Assembly: GCF_039545095.1 (NCBI RefSeq)
Contig: NZ_BAABRS010000003.1
Span: forward strand, 62,001 to 126,000
Direction: 5' to 3'
Source: Fodinibius salicampi
GTDB taxonomy: Bacteria; Bacteroidota; Rhodothermia; Balneolales; Balneolaceae
DNA: 64,000 nucleotides
Positions 18,588 to 29,700 of this stretch are shown piece by piece. Below the pieces are notes generated by a model, which was not told the origin of the DNA, ran no database searches, and saw only the letters and a list, made by a program, of their open reading frames with translations. Both the position numbers and the translations under genes were made by a program. How positions within the stretch are numbered: the stretch's first letter is position 1; each line of letters begins with the position of its first letter.

Positions 18588-21500
18588 TTATTCGTTTTGA
18601 AAAGTAATTCCGGATAAAATAATTTGGCTGGAGGCTTCTTCTTCAACGGGACGACTCACGATATATAGCTCCCCGGATCCACCTATCGCCTCTTCATCTA
18701 ATACAATGGTTAAAGGACTTACAAACACACCCTGCTCGGTTTGTTGTCCAACATTATTTCTAATGCCTTCACCCACTTTTTTACCATCAGGACCACCCAG
18801 TCGAAGTTCAAATTGATATTCCTCTTCTACTTCCTGCTGGGTAACTGTCATCATCTGAACAGAAGATATTCCACTCAGATCAATATTTCCCAAGCTAAAG
18901 GAACCTTCATCCTGAGGAGCTATTAATAAATAATTACCTCCAAAAGTCATAGAAGAGTAACCTTCCAATTCTGAAGCTGTGCCTAAATCAACGCTATTAT
19001 TCCTCAATGAAACACTGGCATTGCCTGTTAATGGCTTGGTATCAGCACTTCCTTCATCCGTATAGCTGGCAGAAAGCACCAACACGCCGTTGAGGATAGG
19101 TTCTTCACCCAGTGTCGATTGGATCTCTCCTTCTGCGGGTAGCGACTCCTGAGCTTCCCCTTCACCGGCCAATGACATAATCCAGGAAACAATTCGCTGA
19201 GCATCCGCTTCACTGAGATTGCCGTGAGCTGGCATTGCCCGGTCTCCCCATACACCAGAACTTCCATTAATGATCTTATCGATCAAATAAGAATCAACAT
19301 CTGTTGAATCCTGGTATCTCTCAGCAACACTTGTATAAGAAGGACCAATGGATTCTGAGTCCACCGAGTGGCATGCCTGACAGTTATAGGAATCGATAAG
19401 GCTACGGCCGCTCATCGTTTCGGTAGCTTCCTGATGGCCCTCAGAAGCTTCGGTAAGCTCATCACTTTCAACATAATTTGCAGACACAAATAAATTTGAG
19501 AGTGCATCCGAAGACAATGTGTCGCCTTCATCCACTACGCGAATTGAATATGAAACCGGCTGCCCGGGGAAGTAAAAAGTGCTGTTTCCTTCAACTTCTA
19601 TATGAACTTCAGGTGCCTCATTACCTGCATATACCGAAACGGGACTGCTTGTTTCCATATGACCCTGCCCGTCGTTGACTTCTACCGTGATATCATACTC
19701 TCCTATTTCCTCGTATGTATGTTCTACTGTGGGCTCGTCCGTTTCGCTGGTTGTCCCATCCCCGAAATTCCAGGTATAACTCAATGGATCCCCTTCGGGA
19801 TCGCTGGCATCCACAGTAGCTACAACATCAAGCGGTAATGTGCCGGAAGTTTTATTCACGGAAATATTTTGTATGACCGGGACACGGTTTCCGGCATTGA
19901 AATCGATTCGTGAAAGGCCTGAATCTTCATTCTGTGCAAACCAGCCGCTGCCATATTCAAGTATATAGATTCGGCCATCTGGACCAACTTCCATATCAAT
20001 GGGAGCACTAAAATCTGTTTCTGCCATGAAAGATTCCATCTTATCATAATCTCCGTTAGGCTGCATAGTTACTACTTTAATCCAACCACGGACCCATTCA
20101 TAAATAAACAGCTTACCGTCGAAATATTCAGGCAGTCGAGTTTCCTCCGGATACATATCCGTGTAGTAAACGGGTCCTGCCATTGCATTCCGTCCACCAG
20201 TACCTACTTGAGGAAATTCCTCGGATTCATCATAAGGATACCAGATAAACGCCGGCTCGGGCGAAGGCAACTCTTCTATACCCGTGTTATACCGAGATAA
20301 ATTGCGGGGGTTATCCGGATCAAAGGCTTCCCCAGATTCACCGGTTCCATAATCGTATCGTCGATAGGGTTGGTTATCAGCGATAAACATCGGCCAGCCA
20401 AAAAATCCGGATTCTCTGGCCTGATTGATCTCATCATAGCCCTTAGGCCCTCTCGTATCCAGACTGTCGTTTCTGGCGTCCGGACCTACTTCGCCCCAAT
20501 AGAGGTAACCTGTTTTCTGATCGACGGATATTCGGTAAGGATTTCGGTTCCCCTGCACATAGATTTCGGGACGGGTACCTTCTTTTTCCGGGGGATATAA
20601 ATTCCCTTCTGGAATATCATAGCTGCCATCCTCATTCACTCGAATACGTAAAATTTTCCCGCGCAAATCATTTGCATTTCCAGACGAACGGAGGGCATTA
20701 TATTGCTTAAATCCTTCCCGCTCATCTAGCGGCGCATAACCATCCAGCGTATATGGCTGATCAGGCTGGTCAAAGGGAGTAGAGTTATCGCCGGTCGAAA
20801 GATAAAGCAACCCATCGCTGTCAAAAGCGATGGAACCACCGGTATGGCAACAGATATCCCTTTGAGAATAAAACTCTAATATAGTTGTTTCGGAGGTAAG
20901 CGTATCTCCATCAAATACAAAGCGCGACAGGCGATTCACCGACGTATCGGCCGGACTGTAGAAAGCGTATACATAATTATTTTCTTCGAAGTTGGGATCG
21001 GCCTTGATGCCGAGTAATCCTTCTTCTGCATTTACATTGGGTTCATCAGTTTTCCAGTACACATCGAGATAGCCCACTTCGCTCAGCGTTGAATCCTGAT
21101 TGCTGTACAATAGTATTTCGCCACGCCGCTGGGCAATCAATACATCCAGATTTGGAAGAATAGTCATTTCCACCGGCTCAAAAAATTCCCCTCCAACCAG
21201 CTGGGTTTTAGAAAACCGATTTGCTTCAGGAACCCGGTGTGTTGTTACCTCATCATAATCCAGCATATTATTTTCTCCAATCGCATATTCGATTCCTGCC
21301 AAAATATGATCCAAATAAAGATCTTCCGTGAATGACTCTTTGGTATGACCCAGTCCCGTATAAAATGCTCGACCCCCGTCATATTCGTGATACCATGCCA
21401 TCGGATGGTATCCCATATCAGCTCCGCCGTCATAACTGTCTTCATCAATGGTTAAAAGAACATTAACCTTATCATTGAATTCCTTGTAGCTGTACCATTC

Positions 21501-22025
21501 GTCCGTTCGCTGCCAGGGGTTCGGCAAAAACTCCGTTGATGCATGGGTAGAGTCTTCCACGTGCAGCGTGCCCTCCTGTACATTCGGATGCGGATCATTT
21601 ATACCGGGATGATCCAAAAAGTATCCGCCAACCATTCGTCCGTACCATCCCCACTCATATTCTGTATCAGCAGCGGCATGGATACCCACATAGCCTCCGC
21701 CGGCCTGGATATAGCGTTCAAAATCAGCCTCCTGATATTTATTAAGAACATCACCGGTAGTACTCAAAAATACTACGGACGAGTACTGCTTTAAGGTATC
21801 TTCGGTAAACATAGAAGCGCTGGTTGTTGTATCGACTTCAAAGCCGTTTTCTTCTCCCAGTTTTTGAATAGCTTCTACTCCATCAGGTATAGAATTATGG
21901 TAAAAGCCGGCCGTTTTACTAAAAACCAATACTTTTGGCGGGCCTGAACGCTGTGAACAAGACATTATAAGGAATGAAGTAACCAATAGAACAAAGCACG
22001 GAAGTAAAGAAAAGGAATGTTTCAT
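18588..22025 (-). CDS. ThuA / PQQ-type sugar dehydrogenase / PKD / cytochrome c fusion lipoprotein
   Basis: Very large lipoprotein of 1145 residues, lipobox Cys C23 (LIMSC). Order: ThuA-like domain (about 30-250; KVLVFSKTAGFYHNS, GGYVGIHAAAD), glucose/sorbosone dehydrogenase-type beta-propeller (about 270-700), PKD domain (about 715-800; SYTWNFGDGTTS), a single cytochrome c domain with CQACH at C882 (about 865-945), and a C-terminal beta-rich carbohydrate-binding-like domain (about 990-1145). It probably oxidises a sugar in the periplasm or at the surface and passes electrons to its own haem. ThuA relatives act in disaccharide keto-sugar metabolism. It is monocistronic. Confidence 0.9.
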   Translation of the reverse strand: MKHSFSLLPCFVLLVTSFLIMSCSQRSGPPKVLVFSKTAGFYHNSIPDGVEAIQKLGEENGFEVDTTTSASMFTEDTLKQYSSVVFLSTTGDVLNKYQEADFERYIQAGGGYVGIHAAADTEYEWGWYGRMVGGYFLDHPGINDPHPNVQEGTLHVEDSTHASTEFLPNPWQRTDEWYSYKEFNDKVNVLLTIDEDSYDGGADMGYHPMAWYHEYDGGRAFYTGLGHTKESFTEDLYLDHILAGIEYAIGENNMLDYDEVTTHRVPEANRFSKTQLVGGEFFEPVEMTILPNLDVLIAQRRGEILLYSNQDSTLSEVGYLDVYWKTDEPNVNAEEGLLGIKADPNFEENNYVYAFYSPADTSVNRLSRFVFDGDTLTSETTILEFYSQRDICCHTGGSIAFDSDGLLYLSTGDNSTPFDQPDQPYTLDGYAPLDEREGFKQYNALRSSGNANDLRGKILRIRVNEDGSYDIPEGNLYPPEKEGTRPEIYVQGNRNPYRISVDQKTGYLYWGEVGPDARNDSLDTRGPKGYDEINQARESGFFGWPMFIADNQPYRRYDYGTGESGEAFDPDNPRNLSRYNTGIEELPSPEPAFIWYPYDESEEFPQVGTGGRNAMAGPVYYTDMYPEETRLPEYFDGKLFIYEWVRGWIKVVTMQPNGDYDKMESFMAETDFSAPIDMEVGPDGRIYILEYGSGWFAQNEDSGLSRIDFNAGNRVPVIQNISVNKTSGTLPLDVVATVDASDPEGDPLSYTWNFGDGTTSETDEPTVEHTYEEIGEYDITVEVNDGQGHMETSSPVSVYAGNEAPEVHIEVEGNSTFYFPGQPVSYSIRVVDEGDTLSSDALSNLFVSANYVESDELTEASEGHQEATETMSGRSLIDSYNCQACHSVDSESIGPSYTSVAERYQDSTDVDSYLIDKIINGSSGVWGDRAMPAHGNLSEADAQRIVSWIMSLAGEGEAQESLPAEGEIQSTLGEEPILNGVLVLSASYTDEGSADTKPLTGNASVSLRNNSVDLGTASELEGYSSMTFGGNYLLIAPQDEGSFSLGNIDLSGISSVQMMTVTQQEVEEEYQFELRLGGPDGKKVGEGIRNNVGQQTEQGVFVSPLTIVLDEEAIGGSGELYIVSRPVEEEASSQIILSGITFQNE

Positions 22026-22258
22026 TTATATGATTTCGTCTTTTTTTGATCAATACCTTAGATTATACAATCCCACTTATTACAAAATTTTTTCTTCTTT
22101 AGAAAGTTTTTTGCAAACTTTTTTGCTTCACAAAGCATAAGTTAATTATACCGCTTTCTATATGGTCAACAAAGCTAATTCTAAATCAATGTAGTAATTC
22201 CATATATTGGGGAAGGTCAATATATAATTGTAATCATTGCTCCCATTTATCTATTTCT

Positions 22259-23002
22259 ATGGCATCACCCTACCAGCGCATTGTCAGTTTGGTACCAAGC
22301 CTTACCGAATTACTCATTGACTTGGGATTAAAACAACATATAGTAGGCCGCACCCGATTCTGCGTTCATCCTGCAGACAAGGTTAAAAGTATTCCAATAA
22401 TCGGCGGCACGAAAAATCCCCGTCTGGATAAAATTCATGAGGCTAACCCAGATCTGATCATCGCCAACAAGGAGGAGAACCGTCCCCAGGATGTGAAGTC
22501 TCTTATGGATGATTTTGAAGTAAAGGTCACGAATATTTCTACTATTGAAGATGCGCTCATTACGATCCACGAACTGGGACAAAAACTAGATGTAGCAGAG
22601 AAGGCAAAAGCTTTAATCAGTGATATCCAGGAATTATTGACAGAATGTCTGGATGAACCTGAACTCAGTACTGCCTATATTATTTGGAAAGAACCCTGGA
22701 TGAGCGTAGGAGGCGATACCTACATCCACGACGTGCTGGAACACTGGAAGTTACCAAACGTTTTCGATGATCAAAGCCGTTACCCCAAATTCGACCTTCA
22801 AGAGCTAAAAAGCTACAATCCCGACTTAATTCTACTGAGTAGCGAACCCTTCCCATTCAAAGAAAAGCATATCAGCCAAGTAGAAGAGGCATGCCCCGCT
22901 GCCCGGGTATTACTAGTAGAGGGGGAATGGTTTAGCTGGTACGGTTCGCATATGAAGCATGCCTTTGAACGCCTAAATGTATGGCGAAAAGCGATCAGTT
23001 AA
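22259..23002 (+). CDS. BtuF/FhuD-like substrate-binding domain protein
   Basis: Protein of 247 residues with the helical-backbone metal-receptor fold: RIVSLVPSLTELL at the start, ANPDLIIANKEEN, YNPDLILLSSEPFPF and WFSWYG later. BtuF-type proteins bind cobalamin or iron complexes for ABC importers. No signal peptide is visible, the first residues already belonging to the domain, and no permease or ATPase is adjacent. It may therefore be a cytoplasmic family member rather than a periplasmic receptor. The ATG at 22259 is the natural start. Confidence 0.82.
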   Translation: MASPYQRIVSLVPSLTELLIDLGLKQHIVGRTRFCVHPADKVKSIPIIGGTKNPRLDKIHEANPDLIIANKEENRPQDVKSLMDDFEVKVTNISTIEDALITIHELGQKLDVAEKAKALISDIQELLTECLDEPELSTAYIIWKEPWMSVGGDTYIHDVLEHWKLPNVFDDQSRYPKFDLQELKSYNPDLILLSSEPFPFKEKHISQVEEACPAARVLLVEGEWFSWYGSHMKHAFERLNVWRKAIS

Positions 23003-23255
23003 ATCTATAATACCGGAAAAAATTATTGTCATACTCCGAAAAACAAGTTTTTTATAACAATTTTCTCAAGGGGATTATCTTTTCTGTGCACTAATTGTAT
23101 TGAATAAAACGTTGAACAAATAACAGGATGGGGTACGATAACGAGTTTATACAAGATTATTTATATCCTTATCTTTGCTTTGAGCAAAAAAGATGCTTTA
23201 AAAGCTACAAAAGAGACTTTCGCAAGTTATTTACAGAATGAATTTTTATTCCCAC

Positions 23256-24011
23256 ATGGTAGAAAAGAGTCTATTTATTTTTATTTGTTGCGGACTTTTA
23301 TTTCTGGCTAGCTGTACAGGTACCCAAAAATTATCAGAAACCGACTATCATTCGTCCACAAAAGATGCCAAACAAGTTGTAAACCAACTTCCTAGTTACA
23401 GCGAAACACTTAAAACTGCGGAAGGCAAAGGACGTGCTATTGTAAGCGAACCCGGGAATACAGAACGAGTCACACTTATTTTTGCCAGCAATCGTGCCAA
23501 GAGTCTTGTTACAGTCCGCAATAGTATTGGCATTCAAGGCGGACAGCTTCTAACCGACGGGGATACGCTTCTGGTATATAACAAAGTGGATAAGTACGCT
23601 CGCAAGATTCCAGTTCGGGGAGGAAACCTGGATCATATCAACAGACTTGCTTCTCTAAATATTCTGGATATCCTCAACTATACTGTAAACCTAGAAGATG
23701 TACAAAACGTTTTGGAAAATGACCAGTCTTTTCAGCTTCTTCTTTCCACCGGAACAAAAGTTTTTATAAATAAAGAATCACATTACATCAATGAGATAAT
23801 CCAGCCGGAAGACTCCGAGCTCCCATACTCCAAAATACAGTACGAGGGATACACAGAAATAAATGACTATATGCTACCCCGAAGAATTACTATCTTTGGG
23901 GCAGAACAGAAATCCAAAATAGCCTTGCAATTAAACAACCTGGAACTTAACTCCAGAATTGATTCTTTAACCATTCAGCTACCTGACGATATCCGTATCT
24001 ATCATCAATGA
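23256..24011 (+). CDS. DUF4292 lipoprotein (LolA-like)
   Basis: Lipoprotein of about 251 residues with signal and lipobox LFLASC followed by TGTQK. I use the ATG at 23256 (MVEKSLFIF). An upstream ATG at 23238 adds only six residues. The body matches the DUF4292 family of Bacteroidota, which has a LolA/LolB-like half-barrel fold and is thought to handle lipoproteins or other lipids. Its stop overlaps the start of the EnvC-like gene (ATGA). This DUF4292-EnvC pairing is widely seen in Bacteroidota and suggests a joint envelope job. Confidence 0.85.
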   Translation: MVEKSLFIFICCGLLFLASCTGTQKLSETDYHSSTKDAKQVVNQLPSYSETLKTAEGKGRAIVSEPGNTERVTLIFASNRAKSLVTVRNSIGIQGGQLLTDGDTLLVYNKVDKYARKIPVRGGNLDHINRLASLNILDILNYTVNLEDVQNVLENDQSFQLLLSTGTKVFINKESHYINEIIQPEDSELPYSKIQYEGYTEINDYMLPRRITIFGAEQKSKIALQLNNLELNSRIDSLTIQLPDDIRIYHQ

Positions 24012-25348
24012 AAAAAATAGGACTCATAGTATTATTTAGTTCTTTCTTTTTGGCATGGAATACTGCATCTGGACAGGATTATCAAGAGCGAAGGGAGGAA
24101 ATTCTCCAGAAGCAAAAGAATACCCGTGCAGAAATAAATGAACTTAATGAACAAATAAGTACTTATGAGCAGCGGCTGCAAAGAACGAATGAGAAATATT
24201 CTTCGCTCTACGAACAATTTGAAAATTTACAGCGACTCATTGCCCTTCAGGATGAAAAGATAAACCGTTTGGAGCGTGAGCAATCGCAAATTCAGGAAGA
24301 AATTAATATTACTAACAAATCTATTGAGGACACCCAGCAAAGGCTTGACCAGCTAATTGAAGATTATAAGGGAACGCTTAGCTACATTTATAAACATGGA
24401 CAAACTTCGGAATTGGCTCTTTTATTTTCTTCTTCATCCATTAACCAGATGCTCATCAGAGCTTTTTACTTGCAGAAGTTTAACGCTTTTCGTGAGAACC
24501 AGGCAGACGAAATACGGGAAACCGAAGAACAACTAAAACAGGAAAGGGAACGGTTGAAAGAGGCTCAATCTAGAAATGAACAGCTTCTTGCTGAAATAGA
24601 AGAAGAAAAAGAACAGCTCGATCAAAAAAAGCAGCAACAAGAAAGCAACATCTCTCTTTTACAGCAGGATAAAAAACGACTGCAGGAAGAACTCAATGAA
24701 ATACAGGATCAAAAGGAAAGCTTAAATAACACACTCACCTCGCTTATTGAGGAAGAGGAAAAAATTCGGCAGGCCCAGGTAGAACGACTTCGACAGCAAG
24801 AGGCAGAACGTGAAGAAAAGCTTGCAGAAGCAGAAGATATCGACGATGACTTGGAGCGTGCACGGGAAGTAGCCCGATATTCTGCCCCTGTTGAACGCGA
24901 GGAATTTCTGGATGACGAAGAACTCCGGGAAATAGAACAAAAATTTGCACAAAATAAAGGAAACCTGCCCTGGCCTGTGGAAAGCAGTACGATCTCCGAA
25001 CATTTTGGGAACCGCCGGCATCCGGTCTACGGGACCGTTACTCCCAACCTCGGTATTGAAATTGTGACCGATCCCCAAGAGCCGGTAAAAGCAGTCCATC
25101 CCGGCTATGTCATAGCTATCCAGCCCTTTCCGGGATACGGTGATGTGGTACTGGTTAAACATGGACGCTTTATTACGGCTTATGGCAATCTCAGTGAAAT
25201 ATCGGTCCGGGACGGAGCTATTCTTCAGAAAGGAGATCAAATCGGCCTGTCTGGTGACCAAGACTCTACAAATGGAGAATCACTCTTCTTTTTAGTACGC
25301 GAGAATAATGATAACCTCAATCCGGAAAATTGGCTCAGAGATAAATAG
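24008..25348 (+). CDS. EnvC-like murein hydrolase activator (degenerate LytM/M23)
   Basis: Exported protein of 446 residues: signal peptide about 1-22, long coiled coil about 25-300, LytM domain about 320-446. The zinc-binding residues of active M23 peptidases are replaced: N347 where His is expected (TPNLGIEI), E351 for Asp, N394 in AYGNL for the usual YxHL His, and no HLHFE motif (ESLFFLV instead). It is therefore probably not a peptidase but an activator of septal amidases, as EnvC and NlpD are in E. coli. It is coupled by 4-nt overlap to the DUF4292 gene. Confidence 0.9.
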   Translation: MKKIGLIVLFSSFFLAWNTASGQDYQERREEILQKQKNTRAEINELNEQISTYEQRLQRTNEKYSSLYEQFENLQRLIALQDEKINRLEREQSQIQEEINITNKSIEDTQQRLDQLIEDYKGTLSYIYKHGQTSELALLFSSSSINQMLIRAFYLQKFNAFRENQADEIRETEEQLKQERERLKEAQSRNEQLLAEIEEEKEQLDQKKQQQESNISLLQQDKKRLQEELNEIQDQKESLNNTLTSLIEEEEKIRQAQVERLRQQEAEREEKLAEAEDIDDDLERAREVARYSAPVEREEFLDDEELREIEQKFAQNKGNLPWPVESSTISEHFGNRRHPVYGTVTPNLGIEIVTDPQEPVKAVHPGYVIAIQPFPGYGDVVLVKHGRFITAYGNLSEISVRDGAILQKGDQIGLSGDQDSTNGESLFFLVRENNDNLNPENWLRDK

Positions 25349-25436
25349 TTAGCTTAATATCAATATTTCAATTGGGTTCCCCTTCTTTTGTTGATATTTT
25401 CAGTCTTAGTATTCAATTCCAACACGATGAACTCTT

Positions 25437-25874
25437 ATGAACAATTGGCAGCGTATTTTTGCATATATCTCCGCAAGTTTGGTGCTGGGGATGGCTCTTA
25501 TCCTCCTTACAAATAGCTTTCTTCAGTATATAAGCAACGAAGGTACCACCGGATATCTCTTTCTAATGGGTTTTGGCTTAGTTTACCTTAACATCAACTT
25601 CGGTATTAGCCGGCGCTTTGTGATAAAAGCAATACGTTTGGATTGGGTCTGTTACCTGATAACTATCTTAACGATTGCTCCTACGTTGTTCTGGGTCTTT
25701 ACTAAAGACACCGGACTCGGTGAGTCACAACTTGAATTTGTAATTGCGGCTGTATTTTCAGCTTTCCTGGGTACTTATTTTGGCATAAGGCGCGGAACCG
25801 TCAAAAGAGAACAGTATTTGCAACAATTGCGCGAAGAGGGAGAAGAAGTCCCCGACTCACTACGCTCATATTAA
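25437..25874 (+). CDS. Small four-helix membrane protein, unknown
   Basis: Protein of 145 residues with hydrophobic segments at about 6-28, 38-56, 68-88 and 98-118 and a charged tail (KREQYLQQLREEGEEVPD). I do not recognise a family. It follows the EnvC-like gene by 88 nt on the same strand and may share its transcript. Its stop faces the beta-barrel gene tail to tail with a 3-nt gap. Confidence 0.75.
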   Translation: MNNWQRIFAYISASLVLGMALILLTNSFLQYISNEGTTGYLFLMGFGLVYLNINFGISRRFVIKAIRLDWVCYLITILTIAPTLFWVFTKDTGLGESQLEFVIAAVFSAFLGTYFGIRRGTVKREQYLQQLREEGEEVPDSLRSY

Positions 25875-25877
25875 TCT

Positions 25878-26531
25878 CTAATTAAAGCGGTATAGGTCAA
25901 TCCCGATGTTAAGCTGGTATGTTCGCGCATCGGCTTTAAAAAGCCTGCCGCTTCCCCAATCAGGTCCTCCTTCGATAAACAGCCCGATATTATTTGTAAG
26001 ACGATAAGCGACACCTCCACGCAGACCCAACCGTACACGAAATCCATTTCCACCGCTCTCAGTATTAGCCAGTTTGCCTACGGCCAGGTTATTACCGAAC
26101 ATGCTGTTAGCCTGAGCATATGGCTGGAAACGATCGCTTTCAAAAGGATAATACCTGACAACCGGGCCAATTCCCCAACTGCCAACGCCATAATTGGTTT
26201 CATCACCAGAGTTATCGATAAAGAAACTGGTCAATAGTTGAAAGCCCACTCCTAACTGGGGAGTCATCATCCGGACATCCCGAAATACAAATTCGAGTTC
26301 AGAGCTACCATCATAGTTAAGCGTATCATTACCTAAATATTCGAAATCACTGAGACCGTGAAAATTTGCAGTCAAACCATTAATTCCCACATCCGAACGC
26401 AGAGATTTCATACCAGAATCCCCTTCTGTTTGAGCCAGTAAAGATACGGGTGTAGAAGCAAGGAGGACGATGATTAGGACAAGAATTCCTGTTAAATTTT
26501 TCTGAGAAAAAAACACATTCATATTCTTCAT
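25878..26531 (-). CDS. Outer-membrane beta-barrel protein
   Basis: Exported protein of 217 residues with an N-terminal signal peptide (about 1-34, ending LLAQ). The body alternates short beta strands and turns (GVGFQLLTSFFID, GIGPVVRYYPFES, RVRLGLRGGVAYRL) and ends in a strand with a C-terminal aromatic (YRFN), as in small porin-like barrels of Bacteroidota. Substrate or role is unknown. It is convergent with the small membrane protein gene. Confidence 0.82.
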   Translation of the reverse strand: MKNMNVFFSQKNLTGILVLIIVLLASTPVSLLAQTEGDSGMKSLRSDVGINGLTANFHGLSDFEYLGNDTLNYDGSSELEFVFRDVRMMTPQLGVGFQLLTSFFIDNSGDETNYGVGSWGIGPVVRYYPFESDRFQPYAQANSMFGNNLAVGKLANTESGGNGFRVRLGLRGGVAYRLTNNIGLFIEGGPDWGSGRLFKADARTYQLNIGIDLYRFN

Positions 26532-26782
26532 ATTAGGAGGACAGAAATACGTTAATTTTAAATATTTTTGATCACAATAATCTGCAACGTGCAGAACAAA
26601 GAGATCTTGCCAATGAATTTTAAGCCGTAAGGTAAGGTTGAGAAAGGATTTGACAAACTATTTTCAGTATATGGTTTAAACACTCCATAATTATACAATT
26701 TATTTAATTTGCCTATAGTTATTGACAACATTGAATGTCCTTGCTTTTCTAATTGGATCGTTTTTTTGATACTATATTCTTT

Positions 26783-29700
26783 ATGCGTCTTAAGATATTA
26801 ATCATATTCACCATTTTACTTTGCTTTCCGCTGATGGTCCTTGGGCAATCAGCAGAAGTGATCCCCGATCGACTCATCATTAAATACGAGTCTGATCAAC
26901 GCATAGCTCAACTCAAAGCCAAGCTTTCTACCAATCCTAAAAACGCAGTGGAACAATTTCTCCGCCTGTCAGGGGCACAAAATTTCGAACCTCTTTTTAC
27001 TTCTGGTCAACGACAGCAACTACACAAAAAAAATACCCAAAAGGCTGAGGCTTTGCTGAACATCCATGAGATAACCTTTAACCGCTCCATCGATCCCGCC
27101 CAGATGGCCGCAAAGGTAGAACGTATGCCGGGTGTGGAATATGCCGAACCACGGTATCTTCGGCGCCTGCATTTTACCCCAAACGACCCAACACTCGAAA
27201 AATTTATCGAGTTCCACCGGTTCGAGGAGGCATGGGATCTCTCTACCAGTGATCCGAATATAGTTATAGCCATTGTTGATGGAGGCGTGGATTATACTCA
27301 TCCGGAACTTGACGACAAATTATGGGTTAATCAGGAGGAAATTCCTTCCACTCTGCAATCCCAAGTTGACCAAAATTCTGACGGCACTATTACCTCATCT
27401 GAAATCAAGCAGTACCTGAGAGAGGAAGGAAATGATTACAACAATGACGGTGATATTCTGCTGGATGATGCTCTGCATCCAGATTCTCCCCTGATGGATA
27501 ACACAGATAACGATGATAACGGTTATATCGATGATCTTTTCGGCTGGGATTTCTGGGATTCCGGTTCTATCAACCAGGCAACTCCCGATAATAATCCTAT
27601 TTTTGACGGGACGGATCACGGTACCCATGTGGCAGGTATTGCGGCCGCTGAAACCGACAACGACTTCGGCATAGCGGCAGCGAGCTTTCAAAGCAGTTAC
27701 ATGGCCGTCAAGGCCGGGGGCACCTCAGAAGATCCCAATTCAGTAGCTTTTGGATTTCAGGGAATTCTTTATGCGGCAGAACAAGGGGCCGATGTTATTA
27801 ACTGTAGCTGGGGCGGAGATGGGGCTTCGCAAGCGGAACAGGATTTAATTGACTACGTCACTGAATTAGGATCGGTAGTTATCTCATCCTCGGGGAATGA
27901 CGGTCTTGATCAAGTAGGATTTCCTGCCGGATATTCCAAGGTCGTTGGCGTGGGTTCTATAACCACTAATAATTCGGCAGCCGAATACTCCAACTATGGC
28001 TATAACCTGGATGTATTTGCAACCGGCTCCGGTATCCGGAGTACCGGAAACAATGGGGCCTTTGTCAATAAAAGCGGGACATCGATGGCCGCTCCGGTGG
28101 TTAGCGGACTGGCAGCGCTTATTAAGCACATTCATCCGGACTGGTCGGCCGAGCGCATCGGGCAACAGATTCGAACTTCTGCCACTCCGGTTGATAATGC
28201 CAATGGCACCGACTATAACCATAAACTAGGCCGGGGTAAAATCGAGGCTTTCGAGGCACTTAATACTGATAACCCGGGTCTTCGAATTGTATCTTCCCGT
28301 TTCTTAAATAATGAGAATCAAAAACTTCAGATCAATCAGCCGGGCAGAGTAGAAATTCAAATGGTTAATAACGGCCGGTCAGCCTCAAATTTAAACCTCC
28401 AGTTACAGGCACTCTCCAATCAGGGGATTGAAATTGCCGGGACCAACCTCAGCTTGTCTTCCCTCTCCACGGGCGATACTACGGAAGTTACCTTTGATCT
28501 AACAATAACAGAAAGCTTTGATCTTCGAGAGACACCTACCCTGCGACTGGACTTTAGCAGTGCAAGTGGAAATTATGAGGACTTTGGAATTATCCGGTAC
28601 GATGAATTTCTGTATGAAGTTATTGCGACTAACCGGATTAAAACATCAATGGCCGCAGACGGGACCATCGGATTTACCCAACCCATTAACGGATCAGGAG
28701 GTGTTGGTTTTATCCCCCTGAAAGCCAGTGACAATGGTTTTACAGAAGGCAATAATATGCTGTTTGAGGGAGGACTTATGATTGAAATTGATGACAAAAT
28801 CTATGATGCTGTTCGCACCGAAGACGGTCAGCTTTCCCGCGATTTTGATCCCATAGACCTGTTTACTACTAGGCGAACGGATGCCATTTCTGACCTAGAT
28901 GGACATACTACTTTTAAAATTAACTCGGATACTACCCATGATGCCACCATCCGTCTGGAAACTTTTGCCTACGACAATCCACAACTCCACAATATGGTAT
29001 TTTTAAAATACACTCTCCAAAATAACTCTTCTTTTCATCCCCTTAAGAACACTTATGTGGGACTTTTTAACGACTGGGATATAGGGACATCCTCTAATAA
29101 TAGCACCACATATCTGGCATCAGACAGCCTTTTATATCTTTCTGACGAAACGCCAAATAGTGATGAACCGATGGCTTCTGTAGCCAGCCTGGGACCTATC
29201 TCCAGCATCCTCGCTATTGACAATACAATAGAAGGGGAACAGGATAGTTTAACTTTCGGTCTTTACGATGGCTTCACGGACCAGGAAAAGAGCAGGTCAC
29301 TCAAAGCGCAGAAAGTCAAAACGAGTGTTGAAAATACGGATGCTTCCGCAGTCGTAGCTTCTGGACCATATACCCTTGGTCCAAATGCGGAAGTAACAAT
29401 AGGTTTCCTTTATGCTTTTGGTGAGAACCCAGAGGAGCTGCGCAGCCAAATAAATGCAGGGCGACAACAAAAACCTTTTGAGATCTCTCCCCCGGGTGAG
29501 GCTGTTGCGGAGAGTACTCCTACTTCGATCAACCTGTTTCAGAATTATCCCAATCCATTCAAATCGGAGACCAATATCCGTTTTGATCTCGAAAACACAA
29601 CCAGAGTTACTCTTACCATTTATGATGTACTTGGCCGCAAAGTCCGGGTGCTAACCGATACAGAGCTGGAAACCGGCACACACTTTATTACCTTTGATGC

